From the NCBI GenBank assembly GCA_012861695.1, contig JAAOOA010000002.1:43179578-43243577 (forward strand): a stretch of 64,000 nucleotides of DNA. Direction: 5' to 3'. This document shows positions 1 to 11,334 of this stretch, piece by piece. Each line of letters opens with the position of its first letter. Position 1 is the first letter of the stretch. The notes below the pieces were generated by a model. That model did no database searches. It was not told the origin of the DNA and saw nothing but the letters and a program-made list of their open reading frames with translations. The stretch is from Trematomus loennbergii. Lineage: Eukaryota > Chordata > Actinopteri > Perciformes > Nototheniidae. The translations under genes were made by a program, and so were the position numbers.

Positions 1-17
1 CTGAGTTTTTATCAACT

Positions 18-266
18 TTGGTACTTAAAACAGATAAAGTAATTATCGTAGGTGACTTTAATATTCATGTTGACGATGATAAAAATAGCCTTACTGTTGC
101 ATTTAACTCTATATTAGATTCTGTTGGTTTCCGTCAGAGTGTAAATAAACCAACCCACTGTTATAATCACACTCTCGACCTTGTTCTGACTTATGGTATT
201 GAAATTGAGCAACTATTAGTCGAACCGCATAATCCTGCTTTATCCGACCATTTTTGTAACTTTTGA
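18..266 (+). pseudogene. LINE endonuclease-domain fragment
   Basis: An open frame of 82 codons carries the endonuclease hallmarks IIVGDFNIH near the start, HTLDLVLTYG in the middle and SDHF near the end. These correspond to the GDFN, T-x-LD and SDH motifs of apurinic-like endonucleases, which nick the target DNA in non-LTR retrotransposition. The frame breaks after SDHFCNF, and the reverse transcriptase frame downstream is not continuous with it. The true start lies outside the window, so the first ATG here need not be a real start. Confidence 0.8.
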
Positions 267-1087
267 AGTACTGTTACTAGACTACAAACCATTAGTCAAA
301 AGCTCCTGCAGCAGAAACCTATCTGTTAGTGCTATAGCCAAATTTAAGGAAGAGATTCCACAATACTTAACTCGATAGCATGTCTGCATGTAAGGGAGGA
401 AACTTATACAAAATGTACACCACAAATTGATCATGTTGTTGATAGTGCTACAGATGCCTGCGAATAAAATTAGACTCTGTTGCTCCTTTGAAAAAGAAGA
501 AAATAAAACAACATAGACTAGCTCCATGGCATAATGCCGAAACCCGCAAAATAAAGCAAAAGTCGAGACAACTTGAAAGGATATGGCGTTCCACTAAACT
601 TGAAGAATCTCGTTTATTTGGCATATTACTCTCAATGAATATAAGAAAGCACTGCGTAAAGCGAGAGCAGCTTACTATCTTCATTAATAGATGAGAATAA
701 GAATAATGCAAGATTTCTTTTCAGCACTGTAGCCAGGCTGACAGAGAGCCACAGCTCTATTGAGCCTTCTATTCCCATAGCACTCAGTAGTAATGATGCT
801 TTTTTAATGATAAAATTGTTACTCTTAGAAACAAAATTAATGACCTCTTGCCTTTGACCAGTATAGTGTTATCAACAGCTCCCGGAAACATAAGTTCTAA
901 TATTACACTAGATAGTAAATTAGAATGCTTTTCAGCCATAAACCTTGAACAATGAATTCAATGATTCTTTCTTCTAAACCATCAACGTGTATCTTAGACC
1001 CATTCCAACTAAGCTGTTAAAGGAAGTTTTTCCATTAATTAACACTTTTTTATAATATATGAATATGTCTTTATTATCAGGCTATGT

Positions 1088-1438
1088 TCCACAATCATTT
1101 AAAGTAGCAGTGATAAAACCTCTTCTTAAAAAGCACAACCTCGATCCAGAGGTTTTAGCCAATTATAGACCTATTTCTAATCTTCCGTTCCTCTCAAAAA
1201 ACTCTTGAAAAAGCAGTTGCCATCTTACCTTAAAGAACTCATTATACCCTACTGTCCTACTAGGGCATTTCGTTCCAAGAATGCACGGTTGTTGGTTGTT
1301 CCTAGTGTCTCTAAAAGTACATTGGGAGCCAGAGCCTTTTCTTATCAAGCTCCACTTTTGTGGAATCAGCTTCCAGTTTGTGTCGGGCGGCAGACAGCCT
1401 ATCCGTTTTTAAAAGTACGCTTAGATCTTCCTTTTTGA
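1088..1438 (+). pseudogene. LINE reverse transcriptase remnant with central deletion
   Basis: The first part encodes the conserved block before the catalytic palm ([16 protein letters not shown], then [12 protein letters not shown]). After a frameshift near 1205 it runs straight into the extreme C-terminal block (CPTRAFRSKNARLLVVP, GARAFSYQAPLLWNQLP). The roughly 400 residues normally between them, including the catalytic YADD box, are absent. It therefore cannot encode an active enzyme. Confidence 0.8.
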
Positions 1439-1723
1439 TAAAGCTTATAGTTGATCTAATAAAGTGCATTGACGTAGACACGTTGTGCCTCTTCACCTAT
1501 ACATCTTAGTTCTTACTCTTTTTCCTTACTGATGGTATGTAATTTGGTTGTGTGTGTGTAGACGGTGGAAGCAGGGAGAGGCATATACGTGCCTTGATCC
1601 CTGCCGAGTCTACGCACAACTGTTGATTGGTGTCAGTGCCAAAAAAACCTTTTAGGAGCAAGGCGCTCATGGTATAGATGTAGTGCATACATCTTAGTTC
1701 CTACTCTTTTCCCTCACCCTATC

Positions 1724-2010
1724 CTAAGGGAGTGCATGTACATGACACGTTGTGCTCTCCACCTCTGTTCCTTACTTCTTACTTGCTACCCTTTCCCTCA
1801 ACCTATTCTAAGGAGTGCATGTAGGTAGACACGTTGTGCCTCTCCACTTCTGTTCCTTATTTCTTACCTGCTACCCCTTTCCCTCAACCTATCCGAAGGG
1901 AGTGCATGTAGGTAGACACGTTGTGCCTCTCCACCTCTGTTCCTTACTTCTTACTTGCTACCCCTTTCCCTCAACCTATCCTAAGGCAGTCCATGTACGT
2001 AGACACGTTA
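1724..2010 (+). repeat. Tandem repeat, period about 87 bp, in the LINE 3' region
   Basis: About 3.3 units. Each begins near GTGCATGTA-GTAGACACGTT and continues through CTCCACCTCTGTTCCTTACT and CCCTTTCCCTCAACCTATCC. A more diverged copy of the unit start is seen at 1463-1520 and another at 1680-1720. The units differ by a few substitutions. Confidence 0.85.
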
Positions 2011-2138
2011 GTTTAGCTGGTATAGGCTTATATTGTCGGTGGACACCTTACTTCTTCCTTTTGTCTGTCTGTACCTGTGTACTCTCATGTTCCGAATAAC
2101 CCAGCTTCCCCCAAATGTATTTTTGGTGTCTATATACG

Positions 2139-2345
2139 CCGGGATCCTGAGTCGTGGCTGATCCTGTTGCTGCGGTCCTGTGTCCTGGATCCTGAATCAT
2201 GTGTCCTGGATCCTGCATCGTGAGTCCTGGATCCGGAGTCCTGGATCCTGAGTCCTGGATCCTTAGTCCTGAGCCCTGGATCCTGTGTCCTGGATCCTCT
2301 ATCCTGAGTTCTGGATTTGAGTCCTGGACTTCGAGTCGTGGCTGA
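2139..2345 (+). repeat. GGATCCTGAGTCCT simple tandem array
   Basis: Short degenerate tandem repeats of GGATCCTGAGTCCTGGATCC type, rich in BamHI-like sites, in the 3' UTR of the LINE. Confidence 0.8.
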
Positions 2346-2726
2346 ACCTGTCTCTGCGGTCCTGCCTCACTCTCATCATACTACTTCCCTGATGGCTCCC
2401 ACAGGATTGTTGACATCCTCGTAGATTCATCTTCTTATTATAGACACATGCATTTCCAAACATTTGGTCTACCTATGCTGTAAAATGTATTATATCTTCG
2501 ATTTAAACACGGCATCTATTGCACGTTTGTCCGTCCTGGGAGAGGGATCCCTCCTCTGTTGCTCTCCCTGAGGTTTCTCCCATTTTCCCCTTTAAACTGT
2601 GGGGTTTTTCCTTTTTTGTCGTATTGTCATACTGATGTTCTGTACAAACTGTGAAGTCCACTGAGACAAATGTAACATTTGTGATATTGGGCTATATAAA
2701 TAAACATTGATTGATTGATTGATTGA

Positions 2727-3742
2727 AGAAGACTCATTCTCTTTCATGCCAATTCTAAATGATACAATTAATTTAGCAGATTAAGGAGTTTTTCGTGTCT
2801 TTGCTTGAACAGTCATCTAGGTCCAATATAATGCCATTGTTTCAACAGCATTTAAAGAACTACAGTATATTTCAAATTATAGTAAGGACCTGCCACAGAC
2901 TGAAGATAATTCAAACTGTATAAGTCAGTTTTAAACTACATGTCTTGAAGTATTTTGACGTGCAGTCCTCTTCTTGACAATAATAATAATACTACATTAC
3001 ATTTATAAAGCGCTTTTCCTGGTGCTCAAATCGCTTAATAGTGAGCTGTTCTCTGACCAGCATCTGAAACATCCTTCAGATGGCAAATGTATGGAGGAAA
3101 ATTAGGGCCACATGTGAAACATTTATTGAGGTCTTAAAAAAATAGAGATTGAATATTTTATAGTTAAAAATATAGTTCAAACTGAATTCTGGGAAGAAAA
3201 CTCAGAATTCTGAGATTCCAGCCACATGTGCAAAAAATGTATTGGTCAAAACTCAAGGAGGTAAATGTTCCGCCTGTGGCCCCAATCATCTTCCATACTA
3301 ATGTATGTTACAATTTGTGTAACTTTCTTAAACAGACCATCCCTGTAAATTTGGCACACATACAGTTATTTATCTCAAAATGATTGTAACTTAAGTGTGT
3401 GTGTGTGTGTGTTTGTATTTATTTAAAAGCACTTCCTTCTTTTTTTTCATTCTTTGTGAAACCTTCTGCTGATATAATTTTTCCATACATTTTTGCTAAT
3501 ATTCATATGATTGTGCTCAGCAGTTTCCTGCAATCGGCATGTTAGGTTTTTTGACATTGCTTGTGTGGAAGTGGACATTTGTAAAAAATGTTATGAGAAA
3601 GTTAGTCATACTGTACAGATATGTGAATATCCATACCTAATTGAATGACAGTCTGGACATTAGTGCCATTCTCTACTGGCACCTTTCAATGCACATTTCC
3701 TACAGTCTTCTCAACCTGAACTGTTTCTCCCTTTAACTCCAG
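2727..3742. other. Intron sequence before the sez6 CCP exon
   Basis: AT-rich non-coding sequence. Near 2981-3050 there is an inverted LINE/SINE-like tail (AATAATAATA, then ACATTTATAAAGCGCTTTTC). A short (TG)7 run lies near 3396-3412. The last bases form a pyrimidine-rich acceptor ending CTTTAACTCCAG at 3742. Confidence 0.6.
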
Positions 3743-6700
3743 CTGAGGTCTTGGAGCCCTGCAGTCACCCAGGAACGCCTACCTACGGGGTCCCCAGCTC
3801 CAACAAGATCCAGTTCCAGGCGGGAGAGACCCTCCACTACTCCTGTCTGCCCGGACACCAGCTGCTGGGGGAGCCAGTTCTCCACTGTGTCCCTGGACAC
3901 CCGTCCCAGTGGAGTGGGCTGCCACCTGTCTGCAAAGGTGAGGAACTGCAGCCTGGCAGGGTCACCATCATTCTACACAATATCCTTTGCTTCTTTAAAA
4001 ACATGATCTAATGTAAGACCATTCAAATATGTAAATATGTGAAGTCCTAAACTATGGATGAATAAGAATACCTAAATGTGCTAACATATTTTTGAATAAT
4101 TCAATACTTAAGTCATTTAATTGGTTGATTGTTTTATTTAAGCAATGTAAATCATGTTACAAAGTGTCCAAGGGAGCCAAATAAAGACAATTATTTTTGA
4201 AAACGTTATGTGCAACTGAATACATTCAAGTTGAATAATATGAGAATTGAAATAAGTAAAAGAAAAGTCAAAGGTGGTACTTTGAAACCTAAACCCTCGA
4301 CTTTATCTTGTCATCTTTTGCTCTTACAAAGTAAAATATATTATATTTCTTCACTTGTTCATAAAGATTCCAATCCCTATGGCATGTCTTTGTTTCCATA
4401 GTGTGAAGGGAAACTAAAACACACTTTAAAATTGCCTTTTTTCCCAAAAAAGTGTTCTAATTTTCATCGTATTTGTATAATCTGTTTTTATTACTATTAT
4501 TACTATTCTTCAATTGAGTACACTATTCCTTTTAGTTAAAGAAAAACGTAACTGTTCCCATGTTTTTAAACTGTGATACTATAGCTCAGATTCTAAATGA
4601 TGTACAGTATATGCCTGATATCTAGCAAATTATTTTATTGTTACATTAATCTTGCCGACATTTACTAAACTAAACAAAATTATTCTTCATCTCCTTTTTT
4701 TCCTGCGTGGTTTCAGAAATCATTGACTTTTTAAGTGTTGCAAAGAACGACACAATATCTTAATCATTTCTTGATAAATACCATTTTACATTAGTTTTTT
4801 TTTAATAACTTTGATTGGGCCATGAAACTTAATTAATTTGTTGTTTACGTGACTGTCTGTCATCTTTTGTTATTATTTCAGTTTTTGTATAATTTAAAGC
4901 CTGTTATCTTTGTATATTTCTACTTGAGTAACACTGCACATATTGTACCTCAATGTGTGCTGGAAAAAAGAAACTGAATCACATTAATCAAATCTCGAAA
5001 AGCTTCAAATGAAATGTTCATATTCAAGTCAAAATATTTAGCTTGAACTTCATCATCTCGTGCACTCTGTTTATTTAATTCCATCAATACCTGACTTCAT
5101 GTTCAGACGTGGGACCTTAAATCCTCTCTATTATTCAGTGAAGTTGACCGTTTGAAAGACAATTAAAATAAAATAAGTAAAGAAGACAGAGCATGTTTCA
5201 AAGACACTGTGAAATCAGTCACAAATAGAATGCCAAAAAGGAAAAGTGGATATTGTTTTTCTGTCACTTTGAAGAAGGCTGTAGGAGAGTAGACGCTGAA
5301 ATAACGCAGGATTGGCCTTTAGTTCATGATACAAAAATGTTTTTGTGAAAAAAATTCTAAAGTGTTTATAATTCATGCAGTTTCATGTTTAACACACTTC
5401 TGTATCATTCACAGCCCACCCAGCTAATGCTGAGCACAGATTAGATGGTAAGTCTTCACAAGAAGTCTGATGGTCTGAGCATGGACGTTTTAATAGATAT
5501 TTGTGCTAAGATTATTTACATTTTTTAACAATTACAAAAAAAGAACATGGTTTCTTTGCAAGTTTTATGTTAGCTGATTTGTTTTTAACGAGTGAATTTC
5601 TGCTGAAAGTAATGACACATGATTAGCAAATACAAGAGACGATATTGTTCTTAACAAAATAAAAACGTTTGACCTGTCAATGAATAATGTATTGTCGTGT
5701 CCCTGTTTTCTCTCCAATAGTGTCTACTGCAGACCTAAGAATGGAGGGGGCCCAAGTAGCATTTGCTGTCTTCATCCCCATCGTCCTCCTCCTCAGCCTC
5801 ATCATTGGAATCTACCTCTACTACTCAAAGTAGGTTCAAATGTTCAAAAAGAAGGTTCAAGGCTTTTATTTGTCATACGTATAGCTACAGTGTAGTTATG
5901 TCGATGAAAACCTTAGGTCACAGGCTCCACCAACAGAGCAACAGAAGACAGTTTTATACAAATGCATGTGGTCTTAGCTTCTCTCTTTAACACTCATATA
6001 AGACAATAAATACCAATTCTATCAATTGTCTATTTTAAATTAAACCCTGTTTCCACTGAATATCGGTTTTGAGCCGGTGAGCAATTGCAAACCAGTTTTT
6101 TGTGTTTCCACTGCAATGACGCCAGCTGTCAAGCACCAACTATTTACTCGGCGAAAACCGAGCCACATACGTCGGAGGCCGGAGCGGAGCAACAACAGCT
6201 CATGGCAAGAGTAGAATGTTCAATCAATCAACGTTTATTTATATAGCCCAATATCACATATTCTACATTTGTCTCAGGGGACTTTACAGTTTGTAAAGAA
6301 AATTAATACAAATACGACACCCTCTGTCCTTAGACCCTCCCATCGGACAAGGAAAAACTTCCAAAGGAACCCCACAGCTAATGGGGGTAAAGTGGAAGAA
6401 ACCTCCGGGAGAGCAACAGAGAATGTTGTTCAGGTTACATTGAGAGCGCAAAGTGGCTAGAACACAACCACAAAGATATAAATAAACTTGCCTAATGTTC
6501 ACCATTTTATTCACTTTGAATGAAAACCATTTTGCTATAGTTGTGCTACCAACGATAAGCTACTCAAAGTATTTATGGTGAATGTCTATATATACAAGGC
6601 GGCATGTCGGTGTGTCCTTGGGAAAATGCATTGCTCCAACTGGGTGTGTGAATGTTAGCTTCCTTGAGCAGATGGCACCATGTATGGCATCCCTGCCACT

Positions 6701-8522
6701 ATATAAATGGGTGTGAGTGATGATTTTATATGTAAAGCGCACTTGGGAGTCGTAAGGAATGGATAAAATGCTATCTGAAATGCAGTCCATCCATTTACCA
6801 TTTAAAGTTGAAGAATTTGTAATTCAATAGCTTGAACATGACACAGCTCCAATGTTAGCCGCCATTTGTGTTATTGTGAGTGATATTCATGCTGGAAACT
6901 ATAATCGCATGAAGCAAAGAAAATGGTCAGCTCTGGTCAGTGGAAAAGCAAACTGGTTCGCACTTGGGAACCAAACCAGCAGCATGGAACTAAAACAAAA
7001 CGCATGTAAGTGGAATAGAGGTATCAGCACCGTTTACAGAGAAAATGTTGGTTTGTTATTATTTATTCTTTCTATAACATTTGATTGTATTATATAACCA
7101 ACCCTGTTCTGCCATTTCTATTAAAATGTGTGTGTCAGTGATCCTTCATTATACCATCCACCTCCACAACACCTCCATCATAACTGGTCTACACCTCTCT
7201 ATTAGCACATCTGACTCATAAAAGCAGGTGTAGGAGTATGTCACATGATGAGAAAAGTACACAGTTAAATAGAAACCACATTTTAGGGTGCCATTTCTCC
7301 AGAATGACATTGTACATATTAAAACATGTGTGTCTCCTTCTTTGTCATGCATTCTCTGTCTGTGCTCAGGCTTCAGAGAAAGCCACTTCAGCTGTCACTG
7401 TCCTCCAACCTACCATATGAAAACATCTCTGGAGAATCCACGTGTGACAACTCAGTTTATGAGACAACGGTGAGTCAACGTATACCTCAGACTGTGAGAT
7501 TGCATGTTTGTTTGGGGGGAGGGACTAGGCACAGTGTTTTACTCCATCTCCTGTGTTCCCAGTGTACCTTGTTGTATCTCCCTCCCATTACCTACATCAT
7601 GGACAGTGGGTTTGAGACTAAAAAAACGGTTTAAGCATTGCTGGATTAATTTGCAACAGTTTAAGATCTATAACTAATGTATTTATTTGTTTACCTAACA
7701 AAACTGGTCTGGTTCTATCAACATAAGTAAATATTCTGTACACTGTATAAAACGTTTGATGTGTTGAGTTTTTTCTTTCTTCTTCCATGCTGGCAATCCC
7801 AAAGAACAATGATGTGAGTTGTTCCTAAATCCTAAATGATGTGTCATAAATGTTGCAAGGGGAAGTGTAGCAATATTCTTATCTTGTGTTTGCCTATGGT
7901 ATGGGCAACACGTCTGATATGCATCCCTCAAACCAACAATACAGTATTGTGTGAATCACAGTAGGGTGTGTCTACTTCCTTTGCTAAGAAGCTCTTTGTT
8001 GTTGACTGATCATTAAACCACACTGGTTGACATGATACTTTATTACCATGAACACACACACTGTACTTTATTTCACTCAATCCCATTTACACTGTCCTGC
8101 TGCGACAAATACTTACTAGAGCACCACATGTGGATTAATCCGCCACTAAAGGAGTCCCTTTGTTTGACAAAACTAAAGTGGAATATGTTTGTTTTTACTA
8201 AATCAAACTATACATTTCTGAGCTGTTTGATTATTTTTTTAGTAGGAACCATTGGCTGAGGCTGACAGCCAAATAAGTCTAGGGAAGTCAGAAAGTATTA
8301 ATAGGAGAAAATCCCATTAGAGATGGACGCATGATATTTTCACAGGAAACTAACATTACCGTTTAATTTTTATTTCTTATTGCTGTATCCAAATAAAAGT
8401 TATTGATTAATGATTTTTATGATAACATTTGACAACCGCTGCTTCGTACGCAACTCCCTTCCTTTGACCACATGTGCTCATTCTCTTCACAGGATACACG
8501 AGAATACGAGGTTTCGATCTGA
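3743..8522 (+). CDS. sez6: Seizure-related 6 family protein, C-terminal five exons
   Basis: SEZ6 proteins are neuronal type I membrane proteins with CUB and CCP (sushi) domains outside the cell and a short cytoplasmic tail; they act in dendrite and synapse development. Exons seen here: 3743-3937 (one CCP domain, PCSHPGTPTYG ... LHYSCLPGHQLLG ... QWSGLPPVC, with four cysteines), 5415-5447 (11-residue linker), 5721-5829 (transmembrane helix VAFAVFIPIVLLLSLIIGIY), 7370-7469 (tail, PYENISGES and NSVYETT) and 8493-8522 (DTREYEVSI, stop). All introns are GT-AG and the phases 1, 1, 2, 0 join without error. The tail, with its NxxY-like motif and the terminal REYEVSI, matches the SEZ6/SEZ6L/SEZ6L2 family. 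YYSKLQRKPL after the helix looks closest to SEZ6, but the paralogue is not certain. The 5' part lies upstream of the window. Confidence 0.88.
3938..5414. other. sez6 intron
   Basis: AT-rich intron of 1.48 kb between the CCP exon and the 33-nt linker exon. Donor GTGAGG, acceptor TCATTCACAG. No further exon or recognisable mobile element was seen. Confidence 0.7.
6045..7030. mobile_element. MITE-like element in a sez6 intron (TTTCCACTG family)
   Basis: Starts near CCTGTTTCCACTGAATATCG and ends near 7000-7030 with AACTGGTTCGCACTTGG ... GTAAGTGGAAT, the broadly inverse arrangement of a common fish non-autonomous hAT-like repeat. Precise termini and a target duplication could not be fixed. It is interrupted by the L2 tail at 6219-6435. 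Confidence 0.45.
6219..6435 (-). mobile_element. L2-like LINE 3' tail, inverted
   Basis: Reverse complement of the same 3' end as the LINE at 1-2726: (CAAT)n, CGTTTATTTATATAGCCCAA, then the segment that reads CTCCCTGAGGTTTCTCCC-like on the - strand. A 5'-truncated insertion of about 215 bp. Confidence 0.8.
7470..8492. other. Last sez6 intron
   Basis: 1.02-kb intron with donor GTGAGT and acceptor TTCTCTTCACAG. No recognisable element or extra exon. Confidence 0.7.
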
Positions 8523-9061
8523 AGACGCCAGAGCATGTGTTTCAGAATGGACAGATAAGAAGCCTGCTGGCCTTTTCAACGTCTGTCAGACTCACACCTT
8601 TGGTGACTCCACCCTGTTCTCTATACACTGAATATGAGCCTCCCTTTATTTACCCTACAGAGGACGCCACACTACCGCTGGAAAGGCTGGGCCACCGGAT
8701 AATTTTTCTAGCTCAACAGTACAGTCCAGCAGCAGCAGTTTGTACAGTTTTTAATCCTGTGATTGCATCCTGAGGACTTTCAGCACCAAGAACCATCTCA
8801 GAAAGCAGAGGGATTCGATGCAAAGCTTGTGCCATTAAGTGATATAACCACTGATGTTACATTGTGTTATATACATTATACACTATATGTCTCCTGCACC
8901 ATTTAAAGAGCAATGCTTGGATTAACGGGATGTCTATTAAGAGTAACATCTTAACTTATCTTGACAAACAATTGCATTTACATTTAGAGTATGCTCAAAA
9001 ATGTAGCTCTTCGAATTGATGCACGATCTGAGATAAGAAATCAGAATATACATTAAATAAA
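8523..9061 (+). other. Probable sez6 3' UTR with poly(A) signal
   Basis: Sequence after the sez6 stop codon. A canonical AATAAA lies at 9056-9061, about 535 bases after the stop. Another AATAAA is present near 9283, so the cleavage site is not certain. Confidence 0.55.
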
Positions 9062-9062
9062 A

Positions 9063-9580
9063 GGCCCTATAAAATATAATTGTTCCTGCGAGAGAGAGAG
9101 AAGAAAACGTATTTCATTTTCATGTCTGTATTAAGTACGGAGCTGGATGTGGTTAACCTTACTGCATAAAGACTTGAAAGCAGGGGGTTTAGCTAGCCAG
9201 GCTTGGTAAATACACCCAACACCTCCTTAGCTCACTAGAAAACATGTTGCATCTTGTTCATTTGTATCCCAAGTAAGAACAAAATAAATAAACAATATGT
9301 TGCTTAAGGATTGTAACGTTTTCATGAAAAAATCCGACTGAACATTGCTAACTATGTAATTTCTTGAATAGCTATATTTAATTTGCTTTCAAGATTTCTC
9401 AAAACAAAACAAAAGCCCGGCTTGGTGCAAATTCATATAAAGATAATAATGATTAATTGCATTTATTTTGTGCTCAAAGCGCTTTACATTACATATTACA
9501 TATATCAGTTATGTAATACATCATGTTGTTCTTTTACACTTTTGCTAGCAAGCGACTCATTAGCTTGCTAGCATCAACAG
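9063..9580. other. Intergenic, with a short retroposon tail
   Basis: AT-rich intergenic DNA. 9446-9505 contains TTTATTTTGTGCTCAAAGCG followed by CTTTACATTACAT repeats, like the tail of a fish LINE/SINE. Nothing else recognised. Confidence 0.4.
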
Positions 9581-9587
9581 TCTCACA

Positions 9588-11327
9588 CAACCCAGTCTCA
9601 CGGCATTTCGTGTTATAGTCATGACATTTAATCTATTGATTCGTTCACCAATACGATTTTCCCCTTTTTTTGGTGTCACACAGAACGATTTTAAAAGCAA
9701 TGTATTTCTATTGGTAGTGTGTTTCGTGCCTGCACCACGTCTTTTTGTCCGGTCGGGTCTTGGAAAACCGGAAGCTGTGGGGTTCATAAACTCAATATCA
9801 AGCCAGAATTATTGTTTTTATTTTAAATCGTATAATGTCGGACTTGTTTTGCCGTCCGTGAGGAAAAGAAATGGGCTCAGAGCCTCAGAAATTCAGTACC
9901 TGAGGAACGACAAACAAGCCCGACATTATAGAATTAAACAAATAAATAAAAACAAGGATAATTGTGTGTTATTGTTGAGTAAATAACAGTGTGTTATTTA
10001 GAAAAGAATAACAAATTAGAAGGAAAAAAAGATTTAAAAAATACAGATTTCAGTATTCTGAGGCTCTGAGCCCCATTTCTTTTCCTCACAGATGGCAAAA
10101 AAGTCCGACATTATACAATTTAAAATAAAAATAATAATCGTGGCTTGATATTGAGTAAGAAAATGTTTTTATGAACCACACAGCTTCCGGTCTTCCAAAA
10201 CCCGACCGGACAAAAACACGTGGTGCAGGCACGAAACACACTACCAATAGAAATACATTGCTTTTATCGTTCTGTGTGACAGGGGAAAATCGTGTTGGTG
10301 AACACGAATCAATAGATTAAATGTCGTGACTATAACACGAAATGCCGTGAGACGGGGTTGCCCCCTTGGTCGATTTTGATGATTGACACCTCTTTTGAAC
10401 CGTTAGAGCCAATAGAATCGAGAGGGAAGTTCCTAAAATCCATCTAAACATTACCCATTGGTGAATGAGTGATGCATAGCCAGAATGCCCAAAACCGGAA
10501 GCTGGGTTGTAGCTCTAATGGCACATTTCCACTGCAGCGTGTAGCACGGTTTAAGCGCTACCGTTTTTTTGTTGCGTTTCCACTAGGGGTAATTCCGGCT
10601 AATGGGTACTTTTTCACAGTTTTTCTGGCCCTCCAAAATTGTGGTTCTTTCTGGGCCAACAACCGGGCTGAATATGCTAAACTAGTGAGAGAATCGCTGG
10701 CAAGGGGGCTACAACTACAACAAAATGAACATATTTTACCGTGATTTAATTGTAATACACGTTTCAAAATGATGCCGAAGTAACAACATACTGATACCGG
10801 TTAGTAAAAAACCATGAATTAATGCTTTGTCAAGTCTGCAGACAGACGGCAGGCGAAAAACCTTTTAAAATGCGTGTTTTCTGAATGGAGATCGGCTAAC
10901 CTAACGTTGTATATGCTCCGACCGTCCACACTCAAAACAACGGCCTATACAGACATAAATAAACCAGCGACTGTATTCGCCATGACACAGACAGTCTGTG
11001 GTTTGTACTTGTTTAACTTTTGTCTAGTTTCTGAAAAGATATGAGGAGCTGTGAGCTCTGAGTGCTAACAACCAACGATTTCAAATTAAAAATAATAATC
11101 GTGGCTTGATATTGAGTAAGAACATGTTTTTATGAACCCCACAGCTTCCGGTCTTCCAAGACCCGACCGGACAAAAAGACGTGGTGCAGGCACGAAACAC
11201 ACTACCAATAGAAATACATTGCTTTTAAAATCGTTCTGTGTGACACGAAAAAAAGGGGGAAATCGTGTTTAATCTCCAATAGATTAAATGTTGTGACTAT
11301 AACACGAAATGCCGTGAGACTGGGTTG
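9588..11327. mobile_element. Long-inverted-repeat DNA element, composite, 7-bp TSD
   Basis: Left end CAACCCAGTCTCACGGCATT at 9588. The inverted right end ...GCCGTGAGACTGGGTTG stops at 11327. TCTCACA flanks both sides (9581-9587 and 11328-11334). The left arm (9588 to about 9850) pairs with 10080-10367 and again with 11090-11327, so a second right end sits inside the element. Arms are about 250 bp and include a conserved stretch with GTGGTGCAGGCACGAAACAC. No transposase frame is present, so it is non-autonomous. Superfamily unknown; 7-bp duplications are uncommon. Confidence 0.75.
10368..10470. repeat. Fragment of the TTAA-element family inside the long-arm element
   Basis: Contains TTGGTCGATTTTGATGATTG, then CACCTCTTTTGAACCGTTAG and AGCCAATAGAATCGA, the same stretch found in the TTAA elements at 21411-21480, 23540-23600 (inverted) and 35405-35475. 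It is followed near 10520 by the start of a TTTCCACTG-type MITE. Confidence 0.6.
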
Positions 11328-11334
11328 TCTCACA

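Larger units (their letters stand above)
1..2726 (+). mobile_element. L2-like non-LTR retrotransposon, internally deleted
   Basis: The element enters from the left edge, so its 5' end is not seen. It reads in order: an apurinic-like endonuclease segment, a broken spacer, the start of a reverse transcriptase ([23 protein letters not shown]), then a jump to the C-terminal region typical of fish L2/Maui LINEs (SKSTLGARAFSYQAPLLWNQ), a repeat-rich 3' UTR and the tail GGGCTATATAAATAAACA followed by (TTGA)n. The central catalytic part of the reverse transcriptase is missing, so the copy is dead. It lies upstream of the first sez6 exon seen here, presumably in an intron. Family identity rests on motif recognition. 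Confidence 0.85.

Noticed and set aside
7238..7634. Overlapping frames around the sez6 tail exon
   Set aside because: Only the frame with KLQRKPLQLSLSSNLPYENI joins neighbouring exons in phase; the others are shadows.
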